A DNA stretch of 64,000 nucleotides from Saprospiraceae bacterium UBA7328. GTDB taxonomy: Bacteria > Bacteroidota > Bacteroidia > Chitinophagales > Saprospiraceae. Where the stretch lies: the NCBI GenBank assembly GCA_002471345.1, contig DKPS01000051.1, positions 77,477 through 141,476 of the forward strand, given 5' to 3'. The notes under the pieces were generated by a model. That model was not told the origin of the DNA. It searched no databases and saw nothing but the letters and a program-made list of their open reading frames with translations. The position numbers and the translations under genes were made by a program. Position 1 is the stretch's first letter. The number at the start of each line of letters is the position of its first letter. This document shows positions 26,717 through 36,182 of this stretch, piece after piece.

Positions 26717-29134
26717 ATGATAAATAAGATAAATATGAAAGGCATTGTCATAATACTAATGACAATGCCTTTTTTTGCTTTAGCCCAAAATGATCATGAT
26801 TATACTATTAAAGGCCTCAATGCAGAAGTGGAGATCATAATAGATCAATGGGGTGTGCCTCACATCTATGCACAAAATGAACAAGATCTATTTTTTGCAC
26901 AAGGCTTCCACGCCGCAAAGGACCGATTATTCCAATTTGAAATTTGGAGAAGACAAGCTACAGGTACTGTTGCGGAAATCTTGGGATCTCGAGAACTTAA
27001 GAGAGATATTGGTACGCGTTTATTTAAGTTTAGGGGCGATATGAATGATGAAATGAATCATTATCATCCAAAAGGCAAAATGATTATTACTTCTTTTGTC
27101 AAAGGAGTGAATGCCTATATTGATCTTACCAAAAGCAATCCAAAATTGCTTCCAATCGAGTTTCAATTATTGAATATTATGCCACAAAAGTGGACACCGG
27201 AAGTTGTTATTTCTAGGCATCAAGGCTTATTGGGTAATATTGGAAATGAACTTAAGTATGGCCGATTAGTAGATTTAATCGGAGTGGAGAAATTGAAAGA
27301 ATTGGTTTGGTTTCATCCCAATGATCCAGTTTTAGAATTAGACGAAAAGATCAATTCTGCGCTTCTACATGACGATATATTAGAATTATACAATGCTTAT
27401 AGAAGACCAGTTAGATTTCAACCAACTGATATAGCCGCAGAATTTCAAAATGATAAAGACCTATATAGAAATCTAGCATTCGCGGAAAGACAAGATGAGC
27501 AAAAGGCAGAACTCGAGGAATTATATACAATTGGAAGTAACAATTGGATTATAAATGGTGATCATACTCAAAGTGGGTATCCAATTATGGCCAATGATCC
27601 CCATCGAACACAAGCTGTACCATCTTTGAGATATATGGCACATTTGGTAGCTCCAGGATGGAATGTGATAGGAGGTGGAGAGCCTGAAATTCCTGGAATA
27701 TCTATAGGTCACAACGAATTTGGAGCTTGGGGCCTTACTGTATTCCGTACTGATGCAGAAGACCTTTATGTATATGATACTAAGCCAAATGACAATTCCC
27801 GCTATCGTCATAATGGCGAATGGATAAAAATGAAAACCATTAAAGAATCTATTCCGGTCAAAGGTCAAAAAGACGAAACTATAGAATTGAAATATACAGT
27901 CCATGGTCCTGTAGTATTTGAAGACAAAAAGAATAATAAAGCTTATGCGGTAAAATGTGGATGGGCCGAAATTGGAGGTTCTCCCTATCTGGCGAGTCTT
28001 CGAATGAATCAATCCAAAAATTTTGAAGAGTTTAGAGAGGCTTGTAACTATTCTCATATTCCCGGAGAAAATATGATTTGGGCTGATAAAGAGGGTAATA
28101 TTGGATGGCAAGCAGTGGGTATATCTCCAATAAGATCATGGAGTGGGTTAGTGCCTGTGCCTGGTGATGGTAGCCACGAATGGAATGGGTATAGAGAGAT
28201 CAAAGATCGCCCTCATGTATATAATCCAGCTTCGGGAATTTTCGGCACCAGTAATGAGAATGTTACTCCAAGGGAATATTCTTTAATGGGTGAAATTAGT
28301 TTTGAATGGTCTGATCCATACCGAGGAGATAGAGTTATGGAGGTGCTGAGCTCAGGTAGACAACATTCCATGATGGATATGGCATCTCTTCAGACTGATT
28401 ACCTATCCATTCCGGCAAGAGAACTTGTACCACTACTCCAATCTTTGAAATTAAATGATGAAATTTCAATTCAGGCTATGGATTACCTAGATGATTGGGA
28501 TTATAACCTAGATCCACACTCAACAGCAGCAGCTATTTATGTAGCATTTGAAGATGAACTTAAAAGACAAATGAATGATTGGTTGGTACCTGATAAGGCA
28601 AAGGGAATGATCACCATTCAGATGAAAAGGGTTATAGACTTTCTTGTATACCCTGATTCTAAGTTTGGTGATAATGCGATCAGTGGAAGAGACGAGTTTT
28701 TATTAAAATGTTTCATTAATGCCATTCTGGAGCTGTCGGAAAAATATGGCAGCTCGATGAAGAAATGGACTTATGGTGGAACACACTATAAGCACATTAC
28801 CTTAAAGCATCCTATGAGTAATGCTGTTACAGATGAAGTAAGGGTCAAGTTGGAAGTAGGGCCGGCACCACGAGGAGGAAATGCATATACAGTAAACATG
28901 ACAAGTGGGAACCTAAACCAGAGAAGTGGAGGATCATTTAAGATTATTTCTGATACAGGTAATTGGGATCATACATTGGCAACAAATACTCCTGGACAAA
29001 ACGGAAACCCAGATCATCCTCACTATAGAAACTTATTTGAATTATGGGCGAGAGATCAATATTTTCCTCTTTTTTATAGTAAGAAAAAAATTGAAGGGGT
29101 GAAGAGTGAGGTTTGGAGATTAAAAGCAAATTGA
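26717..29134 (+). CDS. Penicillin acylase family Ntn-hydrolase
   Basis: The 805-residue precursor has a signal peptide (ending FALAQ, about residue 24), an alpha region (IIIDQWGVPHIYAQNEQDLFFAQGF ... RLFQFE in pieces) and the autocatalytic site GSNNW with the nucleophile Ser at about residue 274. The beta-chain Asn region (SNENVTPREYS) is also present. These enzymes hydrolyse amides such as penicillins, N-acyl homoserine lactones or cyclic lipopeptides in the periplasm; the true substrate here is unknown. ATG 26717 and a second in-frame ATG 26735 both keep the signal peptide. It is probably co-transcribed with the upstream BNR gene. Confidence 0.92.
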   Translation: MINKINMKGIVIILMTMPFFALAQNDHDYTIKGLNAEVEIIIDQWGVPHIYAQNEQDLFFAQGFHAAKDRLFQFEIWRRQATGTVAEILGSRELKRDIGTRLFKFRGDMNDEMNHYHPKGKMIITSFVKGVNAYIDLTKSNPKLLPIEFQLLNIMPQKWTPEVVISRHQGLLGNIGNELKYGRLVDLIGVEKLKELVWFHPNDPVLELDEKINSALLHDDILELYNAYRRPVRFQPTDIAAEFQNDKDLYRNLAFAERQDEQKAELEELYTIGSNNWIINGDHTQSGYPIMANDPHRTQAVPSLRYMAHLVAPGWNVIGGGEPEIPGISIGHNEFGAWGLTVFRTDAEDLYVYDTKPNDNSRYRHNGEWIKMKTIKESIPVKGQKDETIELKYTVHGPVVFEDKKNNKAYAVKCGWAEIGGSPYLASLRMNQSKNFEEFREACNYSHIPGENMIWADKEGNIGWQAVGISPIRSWSGLVPVPGDGSHEWNGYREIKDRPHVYNPASGIFGTSNENVTPREYSLMGEISFEWSDPYRGDRVMEVLSSGRQHSMMDMASLQTDYLSIPARELVPLLQSLKLNDEISIQAMDYLDDWDYNLDPHSTAAAIYVAFEDELKRQMNDWLVPDKAKGMITIQMKRVIDFLVYPDSKFGDNAISGRDEFLLKCFINAILELSEKYGSSMKKWTYGGTHYKHITLKHPMSNAVTDEVRVKLEVGPAPRGGNAYTVNMTSGNLNQRSGGSFKIISDTGNWDHTLATNTPGQNGNPDHPHYRNLFELWARDQYFPLFYSKKKIEGVKSEVWRLKAN

Positions 29135-29183
29135 AGACAGCTTTAAAAGTTTTTTTATGTGGTTTTCACGCTTTATTATTATC

Positions 29184-29193
29184 TAGGGTAAAA
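29184..29193 (+). promoter_or_regulatory. TAGGGTAAAA box, copy 1
   Basis: One of four exact intergenic copies of this 10-mer in the window. It lies about 230 bp before the ATG of the giant repeat protein and is followed by a pyrimidine-rich stretch (CCTATCATTATTTCC). The meaning is unknown; see the finding on the shared box. Confidence 0.35.
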
Positions 29194-29414
29194 CCTATCA
29201 TTATTTCCTTTGCTAACCGTATCTTTACACCTTATTTCAAGGTAATCTAGGAATTACACATTAGAGAAAAGTATTATATTATCTTTGAATGTATAATTGA
29301 GAATTTTGAGATAAAGCCGGCTTCAAGAATGTTAGTATTTCGTCCACAATTGTGGCATCTTAATTGATATACAAACAGTTGCAACAAAATTTGTCAAATA
29401 TCTTACACTTAGGT

Positions 29415-32400
29415 ATGGTTAGATTAATTAGTAGTATCGCATTGGTTTCATTATTGTCAATGGCGGTATTTTCGCATATTATTTCTTCTGATTCTAAATC
29501 AATGACAGGCTATGTCAATGCCTTTGTCATTATAGAATGTCCATCAGACACTACAATTTCCTGTACAGAAAGTACGGCCCCTTCCATTACAGGTATGGCT
29601 ATGGTTACTTCCGGGGAAGTAGCTAGTTTTACTGATTCCATAATACAGATGTGTCCAAATCAAGTGATACAAAGAACATGGGTATCTTCTTTGGATGGGA
29701 ATAATACAGACACATGTGTCCAGAATATTACTCTCGAAATAGATTCTGTATCAAATGACTTTGATCCTATTGAACAGTTTTCAGGATTTTGTGCAGCAGA
29801 TCTGGACTCTTTAGTCAGAGATAGATTTAAGCTTAATTGTAATGAATCTTTTATAAATGTTCTAAGCGTCCTTGCAGGAACGGCCAATTGTGGCAATCAA
29901 CAATATGCCACCACTTACACCATCCTCGATAACTGTACTGATCAGACAAGAGCCCTATCTCAATTATTTCAACTGATTAATATACCCCCTACAACTGTAA
30001 CCAACGTAAGAATTGATTCTGCACTTGGTCTGACTGATGGAGGAATAGAATTAGAAGTTGTACAATGTCAAGAAGCGGAACTTACCTATGCTTGGAAAAA
30101 TGAAAATGGACTCACAGTAAGTACAGACTCAACACTTACAGGAGTAGGAGCTGGAGAATATACATTAATAATATCGAGTGATAAAGGATGTTTGGATTCA
30201 TTCACATATAGTATTGCCCAAGTAGGTGCAATTTTTATAAATTGCCCTGATGACGTAGTGCTGGGATGTAATGAAAACATTTTTGATACTAATATTACTG
30301 GTGCTCCTACAGGATCAGAGGGTATGAGAATCTTAGAAGATGATACGATTCAATCTTGCCCTATTACTATAATTGAAAGAAAATGGGTTTTAGCCAATGG
30401 AAATGATCGTTTGGATTCTTGTATTCAAATGATAACTATACAAAGTAGTATTACTGCTGTTGCTGATACTTTGAGATTCACAGGAATGTGCCCAGAGCCA
30501 ATAGCATCTTTTATACAAACTATAGATTTGCAATGTAGCGAATCTTTGGATTCTTCAGCCATAAGCCTAGTTTCAGAAGACTGTACCTCTGCAACTTATG
30601 AAGCTTCTTTTTTCATCACAGATGCATGTAATGATACCTCTTTTACGAGGATGCAAACTTTAGAGTTCAGTGATATACCATTTGTCACTTTGACAAATGA
30701 AACGGTGCTGCCAGATGCAGGTGATACTACAGGTTCAATTTCCTTTGACTTTAGTCAGTGCAGAGTAGGTAATTTGACTTTTGCTTGGTCTAATGGTAGT
30801 AGTGATACAACGTTATCGATGTTGAGTGCAGGAACTTATGTTCTTACAGTATCTGGAGGAGTGGCAATGTGTACAGAGACTTTTTCTTTTACTATTCCAG
30901 TTTTATCAGAAGACATTACATGTCCTGCCAGTGTAGTTGTAAGTTGTGATTCTTCTTTAGATCCAATAAACTTAGGATTCCCAATGGGAGGATCTCAAGA
31001 GGATTTTTCATTCTCTGATTCGATTACTCAGCAATGTCCTATGACAATCATTGAAAGAAGATGGGTGAGAAATATATCTACTGGGTCTGCAGATATGTGT
31101 ACTCAGATGATTACTCTGGATCCTGCTAATGTGAGGAGTAGTTTCCCTGACACTTCAGTAGTTACTGGTGTCTGTGGGGCAGACTTAGAATCTTTTGTAG
31201 ATAAAAATTTACCACTTTCTTGTGGGGAAAGAATTATTGATGTGGTCACCATACTCAATAGCACATCATGCGATGAAGTGGTTTATACTACTACATGGTT
31301 TGGTGCTAACGATTGTAATGGTGGAGCGTCATTCACGGAGACCCAAGTAACAGTTTTCAGAGATATTCCAGTTGCAACATTGAACAATATAATGATCACA
31401 CCTGACCCTACGGGTATGGGAGGTGCTATATCATTTGATCCTTTGGCATGTAAAGCGGATATGCTTTCTTATGCTTGGAGTAATGGGAGTAATGAAGCAA
31501 GTATTGATAGCATTAATGCTGGCTCCTACTCAGTGACTATTACTAATGAGTCAGGATGTACTCAGGTATCAGATTTTGTTGTGCCGATATTTTTATCATT
31601 GAATTGCCCTCCTGATATAACAATTGATTGCGAAATTGCAGCGGACCCATCTGCTACTGGGATGCCAGAAGTAACTGGATTTGATGATGTTTCTTACTTT
31701 GATGTGGTAACCCAAGAATGTCCTACTAGGATTACAGAGAGAAGATGGGTAGCCTCTATTAGTGGCGGTTCACTAGATACATGCTTACAAGTTATTACTC
31801 AGACTGATGATAACTTAAGAGCAACTTTCCAAGACACAGTTTTCATTTCAGGTCAGTGCTCTGGTATGCTAGATTCATTGATCACTGGTTCTTTACCATT
31901 AGGATGTAATGAGAGGATTGATTTTGTAGCTACTGATCCTATTTCTTCAAGTTGTGATAGGGAGATATTCCGTACGGACTGGTTATTATTTGATGAATGT
32001 ACAGGTAATAGAACAACGATTTCTCAATTTACTGTTTTCGAAAATCTACAAATTATACAATTAAGTAATGAATCGATTTCACCTGCTATTGGGGATAGCA
32101 CAGGAGCAATATCTTTTGATTTTGCATCTTGTAAAAGTGACTCAGTTTCATTCAATTGGAGTAATGGAAGTACATCTGAAACCATCAGTGGATTGGCATC
32201 AGGTACATATACGGTTACTCTTACTAATACTTTTGGATGTATGGAAATCAAATCTTTTGATGTCCCACTTTCATTTGCATTGACTTGTCCCCCAGATATA
32301 GTAATAAGTTGCTCTAGTGCTCCTGATATTTCCTTAACAGGAAATGCGACTTTACAAGGGTTTGATAGTTTGACTTTTGCGGACTCTATTGTTCAAGTAT

Positions 32401-34871
32401 GCCCAAATACGATAATTCAGAGGACGTTCACTGGATCTTCAATGAATGCTCAATCGGTGAGTTGTACTCAGCTTATCACATTAAGTAATGAAAATGTGAG
32501 GGCAGAATTCCAAGATACAGTAAGAATAAGTGGAGCATGTGCCGCTGACTTAGCCTCACTTGTCGCCATGTCACCACCTTTGAGGTGTGGTGAAACTATA
32601 AGAAATCAGAACTTAACCATGAGTGATGTCAACTGCAATAGTCAGACATTCCAAATAGATTGGTTAGTTTTTGATGAATGTGCTAATCAAACTAGTTTCT
32701 TAAGTCAAGTAACCATTTTCGAAGATATATCAGTAGTGGGTTTGGAAAATCTCACGATTACTGCTGATCAAGAGAATTCAAGTGGTAGTATAACTTTTGA
32801 CCATAGTTTGTGCATGGGAGATACTGTTACTTTTTTATGGTCCAATGGTGCTACAACTCCAAATCTAAATAATGTAGTTGGTGGAAATTATAGTTTAACA
32901 GTAACGAATAGCATTGGATGCATAGATTCGTTTAACTATGAAGTGCCTTTCTTGTTCTCTTTGAACTGTCCTGCTAATATAAGCCTAGCGTGTATTCAAG
33001 AGCCAACAATAGATATTACTGGGTCTCCTACATTTACCGGATATGAGACAATTGAAATGTTTGATTTTGTGACTCAAATGTGTCCCGATAGAATAATAGA
33101 AAGAACATTCGCCGCATTTACTGCAGATAGCAGTATGATGGAGACATGTACTCAGATCATTACTTTAAGAGAAAACTCTGGCAGCATAAGAGATGGCTTT
33201 CCATTAATGGCTAATCTCACTGGAGTTTGTACTGATGATGTACTTGCTAATCCGGAACTTATATTACCATTAGGATGCAATGAAGTTCTGGATTCTACAA
33301 ATATTCTAGTAGCAAGTAGGGGATGTGATCAAGACGTCGTTAATTTTGTTTGGCATATAACTGATAATTGTAAGGATACCTCTTTTATGATTGGCCAAGC
33401 AGTGATATTTAGAGATGTCCCAATAATTAATATTGATAGCATTGATATTCAAGGCGCTCAAAACGGAAATGATGGGTCTATTAATTATAGCTTTACTCAA
33501 TGTGGAGACGAGTCACTGAGTTTCATTTGGAATGACCTTAGTGCTGAACCTTTTTTAAATTCTGTTTCAGCTGGAGAATACGAATTGAGAGTGACAAATG
33601 AAAGTGGTTGTAGAGACACTTTCTCATTTATAGTTCCTACCGATATGTCTGTAATTTGTCCTGATGACATTACAATCTCTTGTACAGAAAGTTCTGATAC
33701 ATCCGTGACAGGAGTTCCTTTAATATTTGGATTCGATGCTTTTAGTTTCTCGGATAGTATAATACAGTCCTGCCCTGATATGGTTATTGAAAGAACTTTC
33801 GTTTCAGGCACTGGTATGGACGCTTCTTCTTGCATCCAGACTATAACCGTCATGAATAATGATAATATACGAGCAGATTTCGGTGATACTTTAACGATTA
33901 GTGGTCAGTGTCCAAATGATATAAATTCATTAGTAGTTGACATGATTCCATTGAGTTGTAATGAAGTGGTAGACTCTGCTTCCATTGTAATGATAAGCGA
34001 ATCATGTGAAACTGCTGAAGCAGCTGTAATATGGACCATAAGTAATGCTTGTACTGGAAATGCATCTACTGTCACGCAGACTGTGATATTTGATTCCATA
34101 CCATTTGTAACCTTGTCAAATACTCAATTAACAAGAGATGATGGCTCTGGAAATGGTGGCGTAGATTTCGATATTGAATTTTGTGAGAACAATGCTCTGA
34201 GCTTTGATTGGTCAGATGGCAGTACCAATAAATCTTTATTAGGAGTGCCAGGGGGTCTTTATATGGTGACAATCTCAAATGATTTAGGATGTTCTGAAGT
34301 TTTAAATTTTGAAGTGCCAGCTCCTTTGCCTTTTGATAGTACAAAGTCTATAACTATAAATGTTGTCAACAGAGAAGATCAAAATTTTGAAAACGTTTCA
34401 TTCAGATTTTTGTCGAGTGTAGGTCAAGAAGAAATAAGAGCTGACCAATTTACTGCATCCAATGGTGAATATGTATATGTAGTAGAAGGTGAGCTTTCTG
34501 AGGTAGGATTTATATGTCCTTCTGTAGATGATGCAGCTGTAAGGTTATTATCATCGTTGGACATAGTAAGAGGACAAAGATTAATATTAGGAATAAGTGA
34601 ATCATGTCCAGAAGATTTTGTTGCAGCCGATGTCAATTTCTCAGGAGGACCAAGTGCAGCTGATTTAGTATTGATTAGAAGAGTAATATTAGGTTTGGAT
34701 CAGAGTTTTCCAGATAATGAAAGTTGGAGGTTTGTTAAAAATGAAACAATTGATAACAACAATCTGAATTCTCAGATTGCTGGTTGTGTTCCTGTCACTC
34801 AAGCTGATGCTGCTAGTAAAGTTGTCAACTTGAAAGGAATTAAATTAGGAAACTTAGAATGCCCTGATTAA
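29415..34871 (+). CDS. Giant secreted protein: seven HYR/SprB-like repeats and a dockerin-like end
   Basis: ATG 29415 gives 1818 residues with an immediate signal peptide; TTG 29364 would add 17 residues. The body is seven tandem units of about 226-235 residues. Each opens with a Cys-containing HYR-like segment (CPPDITIDC, CPDDITISC) and ends in an SprB-like segment (WSNGS..., G.Y.VTITN..GC). The end holds a dockerin/EF-hand-like ADVNFSGGPSAADLVLIRR segment. There is no recognisable T9SS C-terminal sorting domain after it, which is unusual for such a protein. It probably acts as a surface or matrix adhesin, with regular Cys pairs likely forming disulfides. It is preceded by a TAGGGTAAAA box. 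Confidence 0.8.
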   Translation: MVRLISSIALVSLLSMAVFSHIISSDSKSMTGYVNAFVIIECPSDTTISCTESTAPSITGMAMVTSGEVASFTDSIIQMCPNQVIQRTWVSSLDGNNTDTCVQNITLEIDSVSNDFDPIEQFSGFCAADLDSLVRDRFKLNCNESFINVLSVLAGTANCGNQQYATTYTILDNCTDQTRALSQLFQLINIPPTTVTNVRIDSALGLTDGGIELEVVQCQEAELTYAWKNENGLTVSTDSTLTGVGAGEYTLIISSDKGCLDSFTYSIAQVGAIFINCPDDVVLGCNENIFDTNITGAPTGSEGMRILEDDTIQSCPITIIERKWVLANGNDRLDSCIQMITIQSSITAVADTLRFTGMCPEPIASFIQTIDLQCSESLDSSAISLVSEDCTSATYEASFFITDACNDTSFTRMQTLEFSDIPFVTLTNETVLPDAGDTTGSISFDFSQCRVGNLTFAWSNGSSDTTLSMLSAGTYVLTVSGGVAMCTETFSFTIPVLSEDITCPASVVVSCDSSLDPINLGFPMGGSQEDFSFSDSITQQCPMTIIERRWVRNISTGSADMCTQMITLDPANVRSSFPDTSVVTGVCGADLESFVDKNLPLSCGERIIDVVTILNSTSCDEVVYTTTWFGANDCNGGASFTETQVTVFRDIPVATLNNIMITPDPTGMGGAISFDPLACKADMLSYAWSNGSNEASIDSINAGSYSVTITNESGCTQVSDFVVPIFLSLNCPPDITIDCEIAADPSATGMPEVTGFDDVSYFDVVTQECPTRITERRWVASISGGSLDTCLQVITQTDDNLRATFQDTVFISGQCSGMLDSLITGSLPLGCNERIDFVATDPISSSCDREIFRTDWLLFDECTGNRTTISQFTVFENLQIIQLSNESISPAIGDSTGAISFDFASCKSDSVSFNWSNGSTSETISGLASGTYTVTLTNTFGCMEIKSFDVPLSFALTCPPDIVISCSSAPDISLTGNATLQGFDSLTFADSIVQVCPNTIIQRTFTGSSMNAQSVSCTQLITLSNENVRAEFQDTVRISGACAADLASLVAMSPPLRCGETIRNQNLTMSDVNCNSQTFQIDWLVFDECANQTSFLSQVTIFEDISVVGLENLTITADQENSSGSITFDHSLCMGDTVTFLWSNGATTPNLNNVVGGNYSLTVTNSIGCIDSFNYEVPFLFSLNCPANISLACIQEPTIDITGSPTFTGYETIEMFDFVTQMCPDRIIERTFAAFTADSSMMETCTQIITLRENSGSIRDGFPLMANLTGVCTDDVLANPELILPLGCNEVLDSTNILVASRGCDQDVVNFVWHITDNCKDTSFMIGQAVIFRDVPIINIDSIDIQGAQNGNDGSINYSFTQCGDESLSFIWNDLSAEPFLNSVSAGEYELRVTNESGCRDTFSFIVPTDMSVICPDDITISCTESSDTSVTGVPLIFGFDAFSFSDSIIQSCPDMVIERTFVSGTGMDASSCIQTITVMNNDNIRADFGDTLTISGQCPNDINSLVVDMIPLSCNEVVDSASIVMISESCETAEAAVIWTISNACTGNASTVTQTVIFDSIPFVTLSNTQLTRDDGSGNGGVDFDIEFCENNALSFDWSDGSTNKSLLGVPGGLYMVTISNDLGCSEVLNFEVPAPLPFDSTKSITINVVNREDQNFENVSFRFLSSVGQEEIRADQFTASNGEYVYVVEGELSEVGFICPSVDDAAVRLLSSLDIVRGQRLILGISESCPEDFVAADVNFSGGPSAADLVLIRRVILGLDQSFPDNESWRFVKNETIDNNNLNSQIAGCVPVTQADAASKVVNLKGIKLGNLECPD
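29538..34320 (+). repeat. Seven tandem coding repeats of about 680-705 bp
   Basis: The first Cys codon of each unit (in the C-P motif) falls at 29538, 30243, 30921, 31605, 32286, 32967 and 33657, giving spacings of 705, 678, 684, 681, 681 and 690 bp, all multiples of three. The units are diverged in DNA but alike in protein, so they are old duplications under selection. Confidence 0.9.
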
Positions 34872-34932
34872 AAAGAGACAAATAGAAAAATAATAAAGGA
34901 AGTAGATTGCTTCTGTAAAAAAGATCTTGATT

Positions 34933-34972
34933 AAGGGCTTTAAAAGTAATTTTTAGAGCCCTTTGTTATTTT
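34933..34972 (+). terminator. Terminator after the repeat protein
   Basis: AAGGGCT with inner TTAAAA pairs with TTTTAG and AGCCCTT around a GTAAT loop, giving 13 pairs, one of them a wobble. It is followed by TTGTTATTTT and lies 60 bp after the stop codon. Confidence 0.85.
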
Positions 34973-35074
34973 AACAATTTTGAATTTTGAGAAAGTCACA
35001 ATCTTAATCTTTCTGTATGCAACCCTTGCTTCAATATCCAAGTCTCTATATTCGAATTAACGTATCAATACGAA

Positions 35075-35623
35075 GTGCATACACAACAACTGGAAGAAAT
35101 ACTGGATAAATGCAAAGCTCAAGATCGAGCAGCGCAGTATGAGTTGTATAATATGTATTCAAAGGCAATGTACAATGTATGTGTGAGAATGATGAAGGAC
35201 GATTCTTCAGCAGAAGATGCATTACAAATGGCTTTTGTTAAGGCTTTCAAGAATATTGATTCTTATAAATATGACGCCACCTTCGGCGCATGGTTGAAAA
35301 GAATCGTAATCAATACTTGTATCAGTGAATTGAACAAAAGAAAGGTCTTTTTTCAAGAAGTAGATGATAAAGATTATGTGGAAGTAGAAAATGAAGAGAC
35401 TGATCATGCATATGATATTCAGAGAATTCAATACGCAATGCAAATGTTACCAGAGGGATATAGAGTGATTTTTACGATGTATGCGGTGGAAGGATATGAT
35501 CATCAAGAGATTTCTCAAGTCATGGGTATTTCAGAAGGCACTTCTAAATCTCAGTATAGTAGAGCAAAGGTGAAGTTGAAAGAGCTATTACTAGAAAATG
35601 AAAGAATTGCAAATATCTCATAA
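35075..35623 (+). CDS. ECF-type RNA polymerase sigma factor
   Basis: The 182-residue protein starts at GTG. Region 2 (YNMYSKAMYNVCVRMMKD...AEDALQMAFVKAFKNIDSY) and region 4 (LPEGYRVIFTMYAVEGYDHQEISQVMGISEGTSKSQYSRAK) are both complete. It recruits polymerase to specific stress promoters. The next two genes follow with overlap or close spacing: a membrane anti-sigma candidate and a DUF4097 protein. This three-gene layout recurs in Bacteroidota, so the sigma factor is probably held inactive by the membrane partner. Confidence 0.95.
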   Translation: MHTQQLEEILDKCKAQDRAAQYELYNMYSKAMYNVCVRMMKDDSSAEDALQMAFVKAFKNIDSYKYDATFGAWLKRIVINTCISELNKRKVFFQEVDDKDYVEVENEETDHAYDIQRIQYAMQMLPEGYRVIFTMYAVEGYDHQEISQVMGISEGTSKSQYSRAKVKLKELLLENERIANIS

Positions 35624-35648
35624 ACCGATAAAAATGAAGGTGATAGCT

Positions 35649-36182
35649 ATGAAAAGAAAAGATGGAATCGAAAAATTTATTTGGGATAATAAAGAGGATA
35701 TGGATAACCATATTCCTAAAGGAGACCTTTGGAACAGCATAGAATCTGAATTAGACAATACAGATTCTGTCAATCCTCAAAAACCTCTTTCAGGTTTTGG
35801 AATATGGATTGCTATTGTTCTCATTGTTTTAGTTGCCACAGCATTTACTTTTTACCAGATGGGTAGTAAAAACAGTGAAAGTAAAGCAATGTTATTTGCC
35901 GAGATACAAAATATAGAACAACATTACGATAGACAAACTCAACATTTAGTAAAGACTGTGGGATATACTTCTGATATTCTTCAAATTCCGGACATTGAAG
36001 ATATCAACAAACATATCGCAGAAATTAAAGGTGAGCTTGGAGATTTGCCGGAAGGCAGTGAAGAAAAAGCGGTTCAAGCACTTTTGGAAAGCTACAAAAC
36101 AAAATTAATGATCTTACAAAGAATAATGACAGATTATGAAATCACTAAATCAAAAAATAGTCCTAATGGATACGATATTTAA
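35649..36182 (+). CDS. Probable anti-sigma factor, single-pass membrane protein
   Basis: ATG 35649 is preceded by AAGGTG at good distance and is preferred; an earlier ATG at 35598 would overlap the sigma gene. The 177-residue protein has a cytoplasmic N-terminus (FIWDNKEDMDNHIPKGDLWNSIESEL), one membrane helix (about residues 51-70) and a periplasmic helical tail of about 100 residues. The N-terminal helical segment is the expected sigma-binding part. No zinc (ZAS) motif is visible. Function is inferred from position right after the ECF gene and from topology. Confidence 0.7.
   Translation: MKRKDGIEKFIWDNKEDMDNHIPKGDLWNSIESELDNTDSVNPQKPLSGFGIWIAIVLIVLVATAFTFYQMGSKNSESKAMLFAEIQNIEQHYDRQTQHLVKTVGYTSDILQIPDIEDINKHIAEIKGELGDLPEGSEEKAVQALLESYKTKLMILQRIMTDYEITKSKNSPNGYDI

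Noticed and set aside
27521..28111. Antisense frame of 196 codons inside the penicillin acylase gene
   Set aside because: The sense strand encodes a well-conserved enzyme; the antisense product has no family features.
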